The position numbers and the translations under genes are program-made. A DNA stretch of 51,984 nucleotides, from the IMG/VR virus record IMGVR_UViG_3300049489_000572, positions 1-51,984 of that record; one strand, given 5' to 3'. The first letter of the stretch is position 1, and each line of letters starts with the position of its first letter. This DNA comes from a virus. The notes below the pieces were generated by a model. It saw nothing but the letters and a program-made list of their open reading frames with translations. It was not told the origin of the DNA and made no database searches. Shown piece by piece: positions 10,749-18,839 of the stretch.

Positions 10749-11786
10749 TTACCGTTTTTTACCGCGTGTCATAGGCGCGGCATCCTGAGCAGTCTCTGCT
10801 TTGGAGCCCTTCTCCTTTAGAGTTTTTGAATAATCTACATCCTCAAAAACATCATTGGAGCGCATCACTAAAGTCTCATTATAGTCCCACGCTGTAGGAG
10901 CACCGTACTTACTTTTAGATCTAGAGGCTGTATCTCCTCTACTCTTCTCCGCCATCCAATCCTTCATGTATGCATCCAAGGCGGCATCGTCTTCAATAAT
11001 AGATTCTGGAGGACGATCATCTGGAAGCATCTCATAAATTGACTGGTAATAATGACTCCAATAAATGAGCATTAACTGGTCTGGAGTGTAGTCAGGTATT
11101 GGACGACCAAATAAGCTTTCGCTCGTTTTAAGGGCTGTGGTATAACGAATTCTCCACAATCCAGAACGGGCAATAGCCCTTATAGTCTTCTGCTCTACAC
11201 CATAGTGGTATATAGTGTATTCCACAAATACCCTTTTACGGAATACGTAATCTTTCTCTGACTTAAAATCATCATATGTTCGCCAGTAAAGATTCCCACT
11301 GAAAGGATCTAAAGAACCTGCCCAAGCAAGATAGAGCATCTTCTCTTCCGCAGATTTTCTCTCTCGAGTAAAATCAAAAAGACGCTCCTTCTTAAGCCTC
11401 AACTCAAGAATAGCTCTATCAAGGTTCTCAATAATGTCCTTAATTCGATCTCTCTTTGCAGGGACCCTGGTAGTCTTAGCTAAAATAACTCTCTGTCCTT
11501 CTCTTTTGGACTCAAGTTTTTCCAGCTTTTCCTGATCTACCTTACTAAAAAGTCCACGCTCTTTTATCAGAGTCTCCATCTCAGAAATAGTAGGAAGTTC
11601 TGCTTCCTCTGCCTCTTTTAGAGCCCTCTTGTATATAAAAGTGGAGAGTTCTTTATCTCGATAAGACGCATGTCTAAAAAGAAGAGGTATTTGAACACCC
11701 TTACCATCCTCTACATAGACTAGCTTCTTACCTGCGCAAATCTCACCTATGTAGCGCTCGAGCTCTTCATAGCTAAGATCGGACAT
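10749..11786 (-). CDS. Putative tail assembly chaperone, second paralogue
   Basis: This 345-residue, highly charged protein has no recognised catalytic motif. It shares its architecture with the gene immediately upstream (11796-12542): an IYK/IYN-KAL segment, a Glu-rich helix, then W(K/R)(T/S)YDDF followed by a helix ending in a (Y/Q)G motif (residues about 165-200). In tailed phages the position between tail tube and tape measure genes is held by tail assembly chaperones, which coat the tape measure protein before tube polymerisation. Many phages make the long form by ribosomal frameshift. Here two separate genes exist and I see no slippery heptamer at the junction. The C-terminal 100 residues have no match in the paralogue. 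The start has GAGGGG five bases upstream. The function rests on position and paralogy. Confidence 0.6.
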   Translation of the reverse strand: MSDLSYEELERYIGEICAGKKLVYVEDGKGVQIPLLFRHASYRDKELSTFIYKRALKEAEEAELPTISEMETLIKERGLFSKVDQEKLEKLESKREGQRVILAKTTRVPAKRDRIKDIIENLDRAILELRLKKERLFDFTRERKSAEEKMLYLAWAGSLDPFSGNLYWRTYDDFKSEKDYVFRKRVFVEYTIYHYGVEQKTIRAIARSGLWRIRYTTALKTSESLFGRPIPDYTPDQLMLIYWSHYYQSIYEMLPDDRPPESIIEDDAALDAYMKDWMAEKSRGDTASRSKSKYGAPTAWDYNETLVMRSNDVFEDVDYSKTLKEKGSKAETAQDAAPMTRGKKR

Positions 11787-11795
11787 ATGCCCCTC

Positions 11796-12542
11796 TTATG
11801 AGCTCTTCTTAGATCTCTTCTTCTTGCTGGCGACAGTTACACTTTCTTCAGCATTCTGAACAGCAGCATCTGCCATCTGCTCAGCTTCCTGGGCTGCAGC
11901 CTGGAGTGCCTTAGCCTCAGCACGAGCCGTGCGGCCATCAACAACGTCCTTGATTACAGCGTCTTCTGGAGTCTTTAGAATGTCTGCAGTATAACCCTGT
12001 GTCCAGAGAATAACCTCAAAGCGTGCCTTAACTAGAAGAGCGGCGTCCTGTTCGGCGACAAAATCATCATAACTCTTCCAGAGGGGTGCACCATCGGCCT
12101 TCCTAACAGCGACGGAAGTGATATACTCTGTGCGGGCATCCTCAGCCATTCTCTCACAGGTATTGCCAAGGGGGCCGGTGACCCTAAGGTTCCATTGATA
12201 AAGCTTATTCCTAAGCTCCTTAATCTCAAGAGCCAGCTTCATCTTCTCTAGATCATCAGTTAGATCGTCCATGTAGGTGATCTTTGCTGCAATATCTACC
12301 TGAAGGTTATCAAGCTCCTTCAGATACTCGGGGCTGTAGATATTTCGGGACTTCAAAATATCCAACATCTCAGCCTCGGTGGCCACACCTTCAACGAGGG
12401 CCTTGTTGTAAATTTTAGAATAGTGCCAATCAGCCTTCCTAATCTGATCCGCTGATGGCAGCTCTAGATAGTACGTAGTTGTACCATCCTCTCCAATGAA
12501 TTCAAACGATCTACGCTCATCAACCTTATCGACCTGACTCAT
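11796..12542 (-). CDS. Putative tail assembly chaperone, first paralogue
   Basis: This is a 248-residue acidic protein, mostly predicted helix, with a Lys/Ser-rich tail (KKKRSKKSS). It is paralogous to the next gene through IYNKAL, a Leu/Lys-rich helix and WKSYDDF. It lies upstream of the paralogue with a 9-bp gap, and a GGA-type ribosome site precedes the ATG. The order tube, small protein, chaperone, chaperone, tape measure matches the gpG/gpGT position of lambda-like tails, but this is inference from position. Weak similarity to known chaperones cannot be tested here. Confidence 0.6.
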   Translation of the reverse strand: MSQVDKVDERRSFEFIGEDGTTTYYLELPSADQIRKADWHYSKIYNKALVEGVATEAEMLDILKSRNIYSPEYLKELDNLQVDIAAKITYMDDLTDDLEKMKLALEIKELRNKLYQWNLRVTGPLGNTCERMAEDARTEYITSVAVRKADGAPLWKSYDDFVAEQDAALLVKARFEVILWTQGYTADILKTPEDAVIKDVVDGRTARAEAKALQAAAQEAEQMADAAVQNAEESVTVASKKKRSKKSS

Positions 12543-12553
12543 ATGCCTATCCT

Positions 12554-12820
12554 TTACTTTCTCTTTGTTACGACAACGACATCTTCAGAGATCTCGCACT
12601 GGACAGTATATTTACTATCTAGTTCCTTTAGGATCTCTCTTTTTGCGTCGTTTCCGAGTTTCAATATTCTGGAACGCAAGGCTTTCCACCTCTCTGGACT
12701 ATCAACCGCAACTTCTGCATAGTCTAGAATTCCAGAAAAGAGTTTTGTAATTTCCGCGTCAATATAACGCTTAAACTTCTCCTTAGACCATTCCGTAACA
12801 CGCTGACTACTGTTTTCCAT
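12554..12820 (-). CDS. Small helical protein, unknown function
   Basis: This encodes 88 residues starting MENSSQRVTEW. The ATG at 12820 is preferred over an upstream GTG at 12835 because AAAGGGA lies four bases before the ATG and overlaps the alternative start. The protein is charged and mainly helical, with a short beta-rich end (CEISEDVVVVTKRK). It lies between the tail tube terminator and the chaperone genes, so a tail-assembly role is likely, but no family was recognised. Confidence 0.75.
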   Translation of the reverse strand: MENSSQRVTEWSKEKFKRYIDAEITKLFSGILDYAEVAVDSPERWKALRSRILKLGNDAKREILKELDSKYTVQCEISEDVVVVTKRK

Positions 12821-12839
12821 AATTCCCTTTACCACACAG

Positions 12840-12874
12840 AAATAGGGGGCGGAAGAACCAGTCTTCCGCCCCCT
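12840..12874 (-). terminator. Strong hairpin after the tail tube gene
   Basis: A perfect 13-bp stem (AGGGGGCGGAAGA with its complement, 12844-12874) with a 5-base loop begins 10 bases after the tail tube stop. The tract after it is only moderately U-rich (AUUUCUGUG), so it may terminate partially or protect the 3' end of the abundant tube mRNA. The downstream tail genes have no clear promoter of their own, so some read-through is expected. Confidence 0.8.
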
Positions 12875-12884
12875 AAATAACTAC

Positions 12885-14480
12885 TTAGTTAGTCTCAAAT
12901 CCAGGCTCTAGTAGCAAGCGGTCGAATGGTACATAACCCTTTACCATGAACATCTTGTTAGTAGAACGGAACGCGAACGACTGGGTAGCATTCTGGCCCT
13001 GGGACAGGTTATAAGCCTCACTTGTCGCCTTTAGGTCAGGGATGATAACAGTCTTGAGTGGGTACTCACGCTCTGGGCTTGCAAGGTTAATAGCTGCGTA
13101 GGTCGACATAGTACCGTCAACCCAGTAGTTCTTACCAGCCATCTCTGCATTAAGGACCTTACGACGAGCACCAGTCTCGTTTCCGGCCTCCACGTCAGTC
13201 TGATCATAGATCATGACAACGAGGATTAGATTGTCCTTAGCAAGGAGGTGGTCAATTGCAAGATCAACGAGTGATCCGCTCTCGAACTCAGCTTCCTTAC
13301 CAGCAAACTTAGCAAACGTCGCTAGATCGCCTGCAGTCGCTTCTACAGTTGTGTTAATCTCGATTGGGAAGGTTACTGGACGGTCATAAGGCTTAAGGTG
13401 ACCGAGCTCAGAAAGGGCTTCACGATTTAGAGTTACCGCAACAGATACAGACTGTAGACGGAGTGACAACTCGTAGTCAGTAGAGGCATCTGGGTCGACG
13501 AGATAAATCTCGATCTGTCCCTGACGCAAACCACCTACGTTGGAGTGATCACCAGTGTTGGCATCAGTAGCTGCAGTAAAGTAGTTAGCCTTCTGCAGAT
13601 CTGAATCACCATCAGTTCCGTTTGCATACTCAGAAGAGGCGTAACGGATCTTTACAGTGTCGTTGGCTCCTACGACTGTGCCTGCTGGTAGAGTTACCAC
13701 GTTGGTGGTATCGCTATAACCGGCCTCAGTAGCAGTTGCGGCGCCGTCTACGATTGGCACATACTCACGGGCGCCTGATGCGCGGTCAATTACAACCGAG
13801 CGGCGGCCAGTAGTTGGGTCAATGTATAGGAACGCCCTGTTGCTGTCAGCAAGTGAAGCAACCTCGGCAGAGCCATCAGGTAGTCCTAGGTCATAAGAAA
13901 GACCTGAGACGGTGGTCCACTCCTCCTGAGAGACAAAACGACCATCGTTTAGGAACCAGGTCTTGTTGTCGGTCTCGGCGGTGTAGTTCTCCGTGGCCTC
14001 ACCACCCGTTGAGTAGCTCAGGTTAATACCTGTAGCGAAGCAGCGGGACATGAACACGGTCTGGTCAATCTCATCGTCAGCCGAACCTAGAGCTGCCTCG
14101 GACTGAACTGGAGCCCAAAGATCGAACTCAGAACCAGATACGCCATAATTCGATAGCGCTACACCATGGTAGTAAGCGATGCTTGTGGTTCCAGACACAA
14201 CTGCGAGGGTTGCGTTAGATACAGTAGCGGTTGAGTCAAATGCTGCAGTGGAAATATGTGCCAGTGCAGCAGCAGTACGTACAGTACCCCAATCGTTAGT
14301 GTCAAGTGTTAGAGCAACGGTTGGAACGTCATCTACGACGTCAATAACATCCTGCTGGCCCAACTCGAAGAGGTCTGTCGAATTAAAAGTCGTCGAAGAC
14401 CCTAGAGTTTGGACACGATACAGGAAGTCCCCGTCAACAATCACACTCTGACTAGCGTAAATAATACGGTTTCTAGCCAT
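12885..14480 (-). CDS. Major tail tube protein (virion structural)
   Basis: This 531-residue protein is rich in Thr, Ser, Ala and Asp with few Cys, as usual for abundant beta-rich virion proteins. It starts MARNRIIYASQSVIVDGDFL after an AAGGAGG site. It is followed by a strong hairpin terminator, the same arrangement as the major capsid gene, which suggests very high expression. The gene order (completion protein, this gene, chaperones, tape measure) makes it the tail tube subunit. At 531 residues it is two to three times the usual tube protein, so extra surface domains are likely, for example the central region around residues 180-300. No tail sheath gene is next to it, which supports a non-contractile tail. 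Confidence 0.75.
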   Translation of the reverse strand: MARNRIIYASQSVIVDGDFLYRVQTLGSSTTFNSTDLFELGQQDVIDVVDDVPTVALTLDTNDWGTVRTAAALAHISTAAFDSTATVSNATLAVVSGTTSIAYYHGVALSNYGVSGSEFDLWAPVQSEAALGSADDEIDQTVFMSRCFATGINLSYSTGGEATENYTAETDNKTWFLNDGRFVSQEEWTTVSGLSYDLGLPDGSAEVASLADSNRAFLYIDPTTGRRSVVIDRASGAREYVPIVDGAATATEAGYSDTTNVVTLPAGTVVGANDTVKIRYASSEYANGTDGDSDLQKANYFTAATDANTGDHSNVGGLRQGQIEIYLVDPDASTDYELSLRLQSVSVAVTLNREALSELGHLKPYDRPVTFPIEINTTVEATAGDLATFAKFAGKEAEFESGSLVDLAIDHLLAKDNLILVVMIYDQTDVEAGNETGARRKVLNAEMAGKNYWVDGTMSTYAAINLASPEREYPLKTVIIPDLKATSEAYNLSQGQNATQSFAFRSTNKMFMVKGYVPFDRLLLEPGFETN

Positions 14481-14610
14481 TTAGGGCCTCCTTATAAGGG
14501 TTGTTTGGCTTATATCAATTTACTTTGCGCGCGTTTTAATACTCATTCAATACAAGCAACAATGGTCTTTGCAGGGAGGCGTTCCTACGCGTACCTTAGC
14601 GTTGCGTACT

Positions 14611-15372
14611 TCAGTCCTTGTACACTTCAAATACAAAATCTAACTTACTTCTGTGTCTATTTAATTCAGACCATGAAAATCGGTCGGATACATAAGAAGC
14701 TTTTACTTCCTTAAAAAATCCGCTTGAAATTCCGGAAACTGTTGTGGGTGTAAACCCAGTATAACTACCGTTGTAATCAAGGTAATCCCCTTGATGCCAG
14801 TTATTAATTGGCAGGGACCTATTATAGAGAGACTGGTAGATTAAGTCAGTAATATCCTTCTTTTCTGCCTCACTTGTAGCAAAAATATGGATAGTACCCT
14901 TAACTATATCCTTTGATCCACCACCCAACTGAAATCCCGTAATACTAGTGGAGTCTATGTCTAGAGCCACACAAGGGAGAGGGGGAGGCTCTGTACCAGG
15001 CCAGCCTTGAATTACAGAAACATAATACCAACGATACGTTATAGAAGTTGGCGTAGTGTTAGGGTTTAACACACGCCCTCTAGCATAGTCTATGGTATAA
15101 GAGCTAGCGCCATTAACTGTAATCTGGGAGGACTGCTCGGCGGTTGTATCGGCGACCAGCCTGCCATTTACCGTTTCTTCATCAAATAAAACAAGCCCCC
15201 TACCATGGCTAAATGGAGAAGGATCCCTCGATGAATTAATCACATAGCTGCTACTCTTCTGATCGTATACAAGCGGCTCATTCTGAGCCTGCTCGGAGTA
15301 ATGAAGCGGAATCACTTCATGACGCAGGTAGTTATATATAGAGGAGTCATACAACCGGAGATATGGAAGCAT
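14611..15372 (-). CDS. Putative tail completion/terminator or neck protein
   Basis: A 253-residue beta-rich protein with many Tyr and Ser and no catalytic motif. It is the first gene behind the promoter at 15431-15459 and directly precedes the tail tube gene. That is the usual place of tail terminator proteins, which cap the tube and join it to the head. The segment FATSEAEKKDITDLIYQSLY (about residues 165-184) looks like the core helix of a compact alpha/beta fold. The function is inferred from position only. The 130 bp between its stop and the tube gene contain no ORF. A weak promoter-like TATTAA lies there, but I see no convincing -35 box. Confidence 0.6.
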   Translation of the reverse strand: MLPYLRLYDSSIYNYLRHEVIPLHYSEQAQNEPLVYDQKSSSYVINSSRDPSPFSHGRGLVLFDEETVNGRLVADTTAEQSSQITVNGASSYTIDYARGRVLNPNTTPTSITYRWYYVSVIQGWPGTEPPPLPCVALDIDSTSITGFQLGGGSKDIVKGTIHIFATSEAEKKDITDLIYQSLYNRSLPINNWHQGDYLDYNGSYTGFTPTTVSGISSGFFKEVKASYVSDRFSWSELNRHRSKLDFVFEVYKD

Positions 15373-15430
15373 GGACGGCCTCTCCTAACCTATGTAAATT
15401 ATTGGTTTTTGTGTATAGAACTTCATACTA

Positions 15431-15459
15431 ATTATAATACAAGAAAATGTTATTGTAAA
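15431..15459 (-). promoter_or_regulatory. Promoter TTTACA-N17-TATAAT for the tail genes
   Basis: Reading on the minus strand, TTTACA (15459-15454) and TATAAT (15436-15431) are separated by exactly 17 bp, and TTGTAT abuts the -10 box. The predicted start leaves a leader of about 50 bases before the gene at 15372. The same layout recurs at 27527, 38188, 38423, 41583 and 46237. Confidence 0.85.
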
Positions 15460-15484
15460 CTCTATAAGTTATTGAATCCTGCAC

Positions 15485-16168
15485 TTATTTTATGAGTTTG
15501 AGGTTTTTAATTGTCTGTTCGACGGCTTCTGTTAAATATTTAGAATAATTAAAGTTTTCAATAACATCCTTGAATCCTTTAAACTCTTTTTGGCCTGAGA
15601 TGGGATGGCGTATATCCTCAAACTTAACCCCAGTACCTTCTTCCCATTTCTCTTTTATGTAACTCTCTTTTGAAATCAAGAACCCAGCACCAAAACGTCC
15701 TAATGAAGGCTTACGATGCCTCATAAGTTCATAAAGTCCCTGGCTTATAAATCCAAACTCACCAATCACACCTGTTAGATAGTAATACAGAATGTCCAAA
15801 CTAAGCTGCGAGTCTTCTGAAACACCTTCAAACCCCCACATAGTCTTGTCTCCAATATCTATGTGGAGTTTGCCATCAATTATTTTTGCGGCGGCGAGCT
15901 CAGACTCAATCTGATTGACAAACAAGGGCCTTAAATTCTTCAAGGATGTAGGGTCGCGGCCGCGAGCGACCGGGCCAAATTCTGACTCCTCAGCCTCAGC
16001 GAAAGAATCATAGACATTAATTAAGGCGTTACCGAGATCAGCCTTTAACCCTTCTCTAAAGCTATTTACTATATTCTTGAAGAGAGCTCTCTTAATGGCA
16101 GGATTAAGCTTACTTCTGATGTGCTTTTCGACAGCCCGAGCAACTTCCCTAACATTAACTTCAGACAT
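15485..16168 (-). CDS. Putative neck/connector protein, unknown family
   Basis: This 227-residue mixed alpha/beta protein begins with a helical basic region (KHIRSKLNPAIKRALFKNIV) and ends in a helix (YLTEAVEQTIKNLKLIK). An AGAGGT site precedes the ATG. It overlaps nothing but sits 1 bp from the zinc-binding protein gene upstream. The size, the position just before the tail operon and the helical ends resemble the minor tail/connector proteins called gp10-like in other siphoviruses, but I see no signature motif. Confidence 0.6.
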   Translation of the reverse strand: MSEVNVREVARAVEKHIRSKLNPAIKRALFKNIVNSFREGLKADLGNALINVYDSFAEAEESEFGPVARGRDPTSLKNLRPLFVNQIESELAAAKIIDGKLHIDIGDKTMWGFEGVSEDSQLSLDILYYYLTGVIGEFGFISQGLYELMRHRKPSLGRFGAGFLISKESYIKEKWEEGTGVKFEDIRHPISGQKEFKGFKDVIENFNYSKYLTEAVEQTIKNLKLIK

Positions 16169-16169
16169 A

Positions 16170-16721
16170 TTACCTCTTTACATCACTACCCACTTCTGTA
16201 GCCAAGAGGAAAGCGACCACTAACTCTTCTTGAACACCAAGTCCTCTGATGGTAGGGGGCTTGTTTATAACACACTTAACCCCATCTACTGTAAAATACT
16301 CTGCCCCTACTAGGGTATTAAAATCTGCCCTCAGAACTTTAATACGAACCATAGGCTCGCCTTCGCGGCCGGCGGGGGTAGCTTTTATTTCATCAGTAGA
16401 GCCTTTTGGATTCCACTTGACGAGGGCCTTTAGCTTCCTTGTTACAGGGCTTGCTAGATAGCCAACTCCCGAACACACAGGACAACGGCCTCTTGTGAAA
16501 GAAGAGGGGGAGATTACGTTTCCAAATATGGTAATAGGGGAAACAAAGCTGCTATCAAACGTCCCTGATGACTTACCATTAACAGAATCCCAAACACAGT
16601 TAGGGCAATCTTCCTTATCGGGAGGCATGTGGGCAAAGATAACCTTATGCAGGTCCTCTACCACCTGGTGTATAAGTTCTTTGTATATCTTTCTGATTGC
16701 TGGAGTGACAATTTTTCCCAT
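16170..16721 (-). CDS. Zinc-ribbon virion or neck protein
   Basis: This encodes 183 residues. Two Cys pairs, CPNC near residue 39 and CPVCSGVGY near residue 81, form a likely zinc ribbon; the second pair resembles the CxxCxGxG repeats of DnaJ. The C-terminal half is beta-rich (GAEYFTVDGVKCVINKPPTI). The ATG overlaps the stop of the upstream gene by one base. In many myo- and siphophages a zinc-binding protein of this size sits among the neck genes, but the role here is inferred from position. Confidence 0.65.
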   Translation of the reverse strand: MGKIVTPAIRKIYKELIHQVVEDLHKVIFAHMPPDKEDCPNCVWDSVNGKSSGTFDSSFVSPITIFGNVISPSSFTRGRCPVCSGVGYLASPVTRKLKALVKWNPKGSTDEIKATPAGREGEPMVRIKVLRADFNTLVGAEYFTVDGVKCVINKPPTIRGLGVQEELVVAFLLATEVGSDVKR

Positions 16722-17635
16722 TAGTCCACCAGTACCCCGAATATATCGGAGTCATCACCATCAATACCGTCTATGATGGCTTGTTTATCGGCTAGGAGTC
16801 TTTTAAGATTAGCAAACCGACTATCCAGCCCAGTCTTAGGATTAATCCTAATCTCCTCAAAAATATCAACTTCAACTCCGGAGTTCGCGCTAGCTACGCC
16901 AAGCTCAGCGGACAGGAGCTCGATGGCGGTGCAAATAATCTTCAGTTCAAAAGTTACGTCTTCAGCATCTAGCGGATAAGGAGGCAGAAGGGCATTGAAC
17001 GTATATAGTATTTCAGAATCTGAATACCTAAAGTGGTAGTACCAAACATCAAGGGTACCACTGATTGTGCTTATTTGAGTGCCACTAAATGTTACAAATT
17101 GATACCCATTAACGCTTGGTTCACTCAGGGTGGTGTACTCAAACCCATCCAAGTTGATAGATAGGGGCCAGCCTTTAGGATTACTTAGGGTATGAGTATA
17201 ACCATCAACAGAGATACTGCTGTATCCTGTATCTGCTGAAACGTAATCTCTAGTAAGCTCTTTGCTATCACCTATTAAGGTTCTAACCTTACTGACCACT
17301 AGGCGGTCATAACTGGTATATACTCCCTCTTCGGGGTATGTAGTAACCTTATAGTTTGTGTCTGTAAACTCTCCCTGAAAAGAAGTACTATAGGATGTCT
17401 CTGCTGGGGTATTAGAGTCGTAAAAGGTTGTTCTATACCAGTGAGTTGTGGTGCCATTTGTGTCAATAAATTCATACACGCTTACGCCGGGCTGCAGTAC
17501 AACCATTATAGAGGGGGTAGTAATTTCAAAAAACCCTGTCAGCTCCTCCGGAGAACGGTATATTTTTATGTGGGTATACCCAAGAGATATTGTGCTAGTT
17601 ATATCTGCAACAGTTATGGTTAGTTTTACAGACAT
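16721..17635 (-). CDS. Virion protein with N-terminal Ig/fibronectin-like domain
   Basis: This encodes 304 residues. The first 90 residues have the alternating hydrophobic pattern of a fibronectin-type-III or Ig fold (YTHIKIYRSPEEL, then VYEFIDTNGTTTHWYRTTFY). A central beta-rich region follows, and the C-terminal 90 residues are helical (FELKIICTAIELLSAELG and SRFANLKRLLADKQAIID), like an adaptor protein. A head-tail adaptor with a decoration domain would fit between the decoration genes and the tail operon. No family can be assigned with certainty. Confidence 0.6.
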   Translation of the reverse strand: MSVKLTITVADITSTISLGYTHIKIYRSPEELTGFFEITTPSIMVVLQPGVSVYEFIDTNGTTTHWYRTTFYDSNTPAETSYSTSFQGEFTDTNYKVTTYPEEGVYTSYDRLVVSKVRTLIGDSKELTRDYVSADTGYSSISVDGYTHTLSNPKGWPLSINLDGFEYTTLSEPSVNGYQFVTFSGTQISTISGTLDVWYYHFRYSDSEILYTFNALLPPYPLDAEDVTFELKIICTAIELLSAELGVASANSGVEVDIFEEIRINPKTGLDSRFANLKRLLADKQAIIDGIDGDDSDIFGVLVD

Positions 17636-17650
17636 TTTTCCTCCACAGAG

Positions 17651-18118
17651 CTAGTCAACAAGATCTGGTTCCACTGTAGGTAAAAGGGTTGTGTCATCGT
17701 CATTAGGTAAAAGATTTGAATCACCATCATGTGCCAGCCCAACATTGACAGTACTTATCATATGTATTTTAGATGGGTCATCTGGGATGAGATCTACCTC
17801 TATCGAAGAATCGTTAAGTACTGCTGGTGGACTATTAGATAGCCCCTGATCTGGCATGTTTGAAAGCACCTGCACAGGAGTAGAAGATAACCTGCCTGGT
17901 TGGTTTATAGTATTACCAATTAGTTGAGCAGCGGCATAGTTGGTAAAGAAAACGGGAGGTGCCGCTATTGGTACAGGAGTGATAAACCCTGGAACAAAGT
18001 CTCCTGGTACATCAAAAACAGGAAGACGGAAGTATAGAAAGCCCCAAGATATTAGGGTTAGAGTTGGATAATAACCTGGAGTGACCTTACCTCTGGTGAG
18101 AAGTCCGACTGCCTCCAT
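17651..18118 (-). CDS. Unknown virion-region protein, Pro/Asp-rich
   Basis: This encodes 155 residues with a hydrophobic, Pro-rich N-terminal half (FLYFRLPVFDVPGDFVPGF) and an acidic C-terminus (NDDDTTLLPTVEPDLVD). There is no Cys and no catalytic motif. It lies co-directionally within the structural block, with 12- to 15-bp gaps on each side and a GGA-type site upstream. No family was recognised. Confidence 0.65.
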   Translation of the reverse strand: MEAVGLLTRGKVTPGYYPTLTLISWGFLYFRLPVFDVPGDFVPGFITPVPIAAPPVFFTNYAAAQLIGNTINQPGRLSSTPVQVLSNMPDQGLSNSPPAVLNDSSIEVDLIPDDPSKIHMISTVNVGLAHDGDSNLLPNDDDTTLLPTVEPDLVD

Positions 18119-18130
18119 TGTATCCTTTCG

Positions 18131-18628
18131 TTACTCTCTAACAACGGTATATTTTATTAGTTTGTTCCCATCATAAACAGCAGATACTGTCCAGGTATCT
18201 AGTAGCCCTAAAAGTCCTGCCGCTTCTGCATGAATCTTACTATCGTAGTGACGTATCCTACTGCTTAGTAGGCCACCGCCGGAGTTATATGTGTTACTGT
18301 CAATTACTGTGTTGTCGTGAGTTAGACCTAGAATTCTTAGGATGTTGGTCTTGTCTGCAGATGCCTCTATTGATTCTGCCTCAATATTAAAGTCTGCAAT
18401 TTCTGTGAATAAATTATCTTTAAATATCTGATAGACAGCCGTGTAGTGTCCCTCGGTATTGAATGTATGGGAAGCACCATATAACCCGTTATCAATGTGG
18501 ACTAAAGATAAGGTAACAGCCACAGTTCCGGAGTCGTCGTAGACTTTGACCCGGCCATAAAGATCTGTTTGCCCATTACTTAATTGTATTTGTAATGGTA
18601 TTGGTTCCCCTAGCGTCGCCCTCAACAT
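18131..18628 (-). CDS. Unknown virion-region protein with beta-sandwich-like N-terminus
   Basis: This encodes 165 residues. Residues 1-90 look like a beta-sandwich (PIPLQIQLSNGQTDLYGRVKVYD, then YTAVYQIFKDNLFTEIADF), the pattern seen in carboxypeptidase-regulatory-like domains. Residues 90-165 are different, with a conserved-looking SSRIRHYDSKIHAEAAG segment. The ATG follows the small membrane-protein gene by 3 bp. It may be a head or neck accessory protein, but its function is unknown. Confidence 0.65.
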   Translation of the reverse strand: MLRATLGEPIPLQIQLSNGQTDLYGRVKVYDDSGTVAVTLSLVHIDNGLYGASHTFNTEGHYTAVYQIFKDNLFTEIADFNIEAESIEASADKTNILRILGLTHDNTVIDSNTYNSGGGLLSSRIRHYDSKIHAEAAGLLGLLDTWTVSAVYDGNKLIKYTVVRE

Positions 18629-18631
18629 GAA

Positions 18632-18829
18632 TTACCACCACCAGTGACCACATAAAAGTCCCATACTAAAGGACACAATCATAATCAAAGGCATCCACTT
18701 CTTACCAGCAGCCCTAATAACTGCGGAATATGTGTTCGCTTTAACCTTGTCTAGTGCGAGATATGTATCAAATCCAATAATTCCTAAAATTAGAACGATG
18801 ATTAACACCGCGACTGCTGTAGGACTCAT
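18632..18829 (-). CDS. Small protein with two membrane segments, possible holin-like
   Basis: This encodes 65 residues with two hydrophobic segments, residues 3-26 (AVAVLIIVLILGIIGF) and 46-64 (WMPLIMIVSFSMGLLCGHWW), joined by a basic loop (KVKANTYSAVIRAAGKK). AGGTGAG precedes the ATG. Size and topology fit a class II holin, but there is no endolysin beside it and it is embedded in virion genes, so a membrane-associated virion or entry protein is equally possible. Confidence 0.7.
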   Translation of the reverse strand: MSPTAVAVLIIVLILGIIGFDTYLALDKVKANTYSAVIRAAGKKWMPLIMIVSFSMGLLCGHWWW

Positions 18830-18839
18830 ATTATCTCAC

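Noticed and set aside
1129-10788. Long plus-strand open frames opposite the tape measure gene
   Set aside because: All are in one shadow frame produced by the Ala/Ser/Leu-rich minus-strand gene, with no ribosome sites and no sensible protein sequence.
11796-11830. Programmed frameshift between the two chaperone genes
   Set aside because: The second gene has its own start and ribosome site and I found no X-XXY-YYZ slippery heptamer at the junction.
12885-14480. Tail sheath protein
   Set aside because: At 531 residues it could be a sheath, but no separate tube protein follows and the gene leads directly into the chaperones and tape measure; tube protein is more likely, though not proven.
18632-18829. 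Lysis cassette
   Set aside because: The two-segment membrane protein is holin-sized, but no endolysin or spanin is near it, so a lysis role is not claimed.
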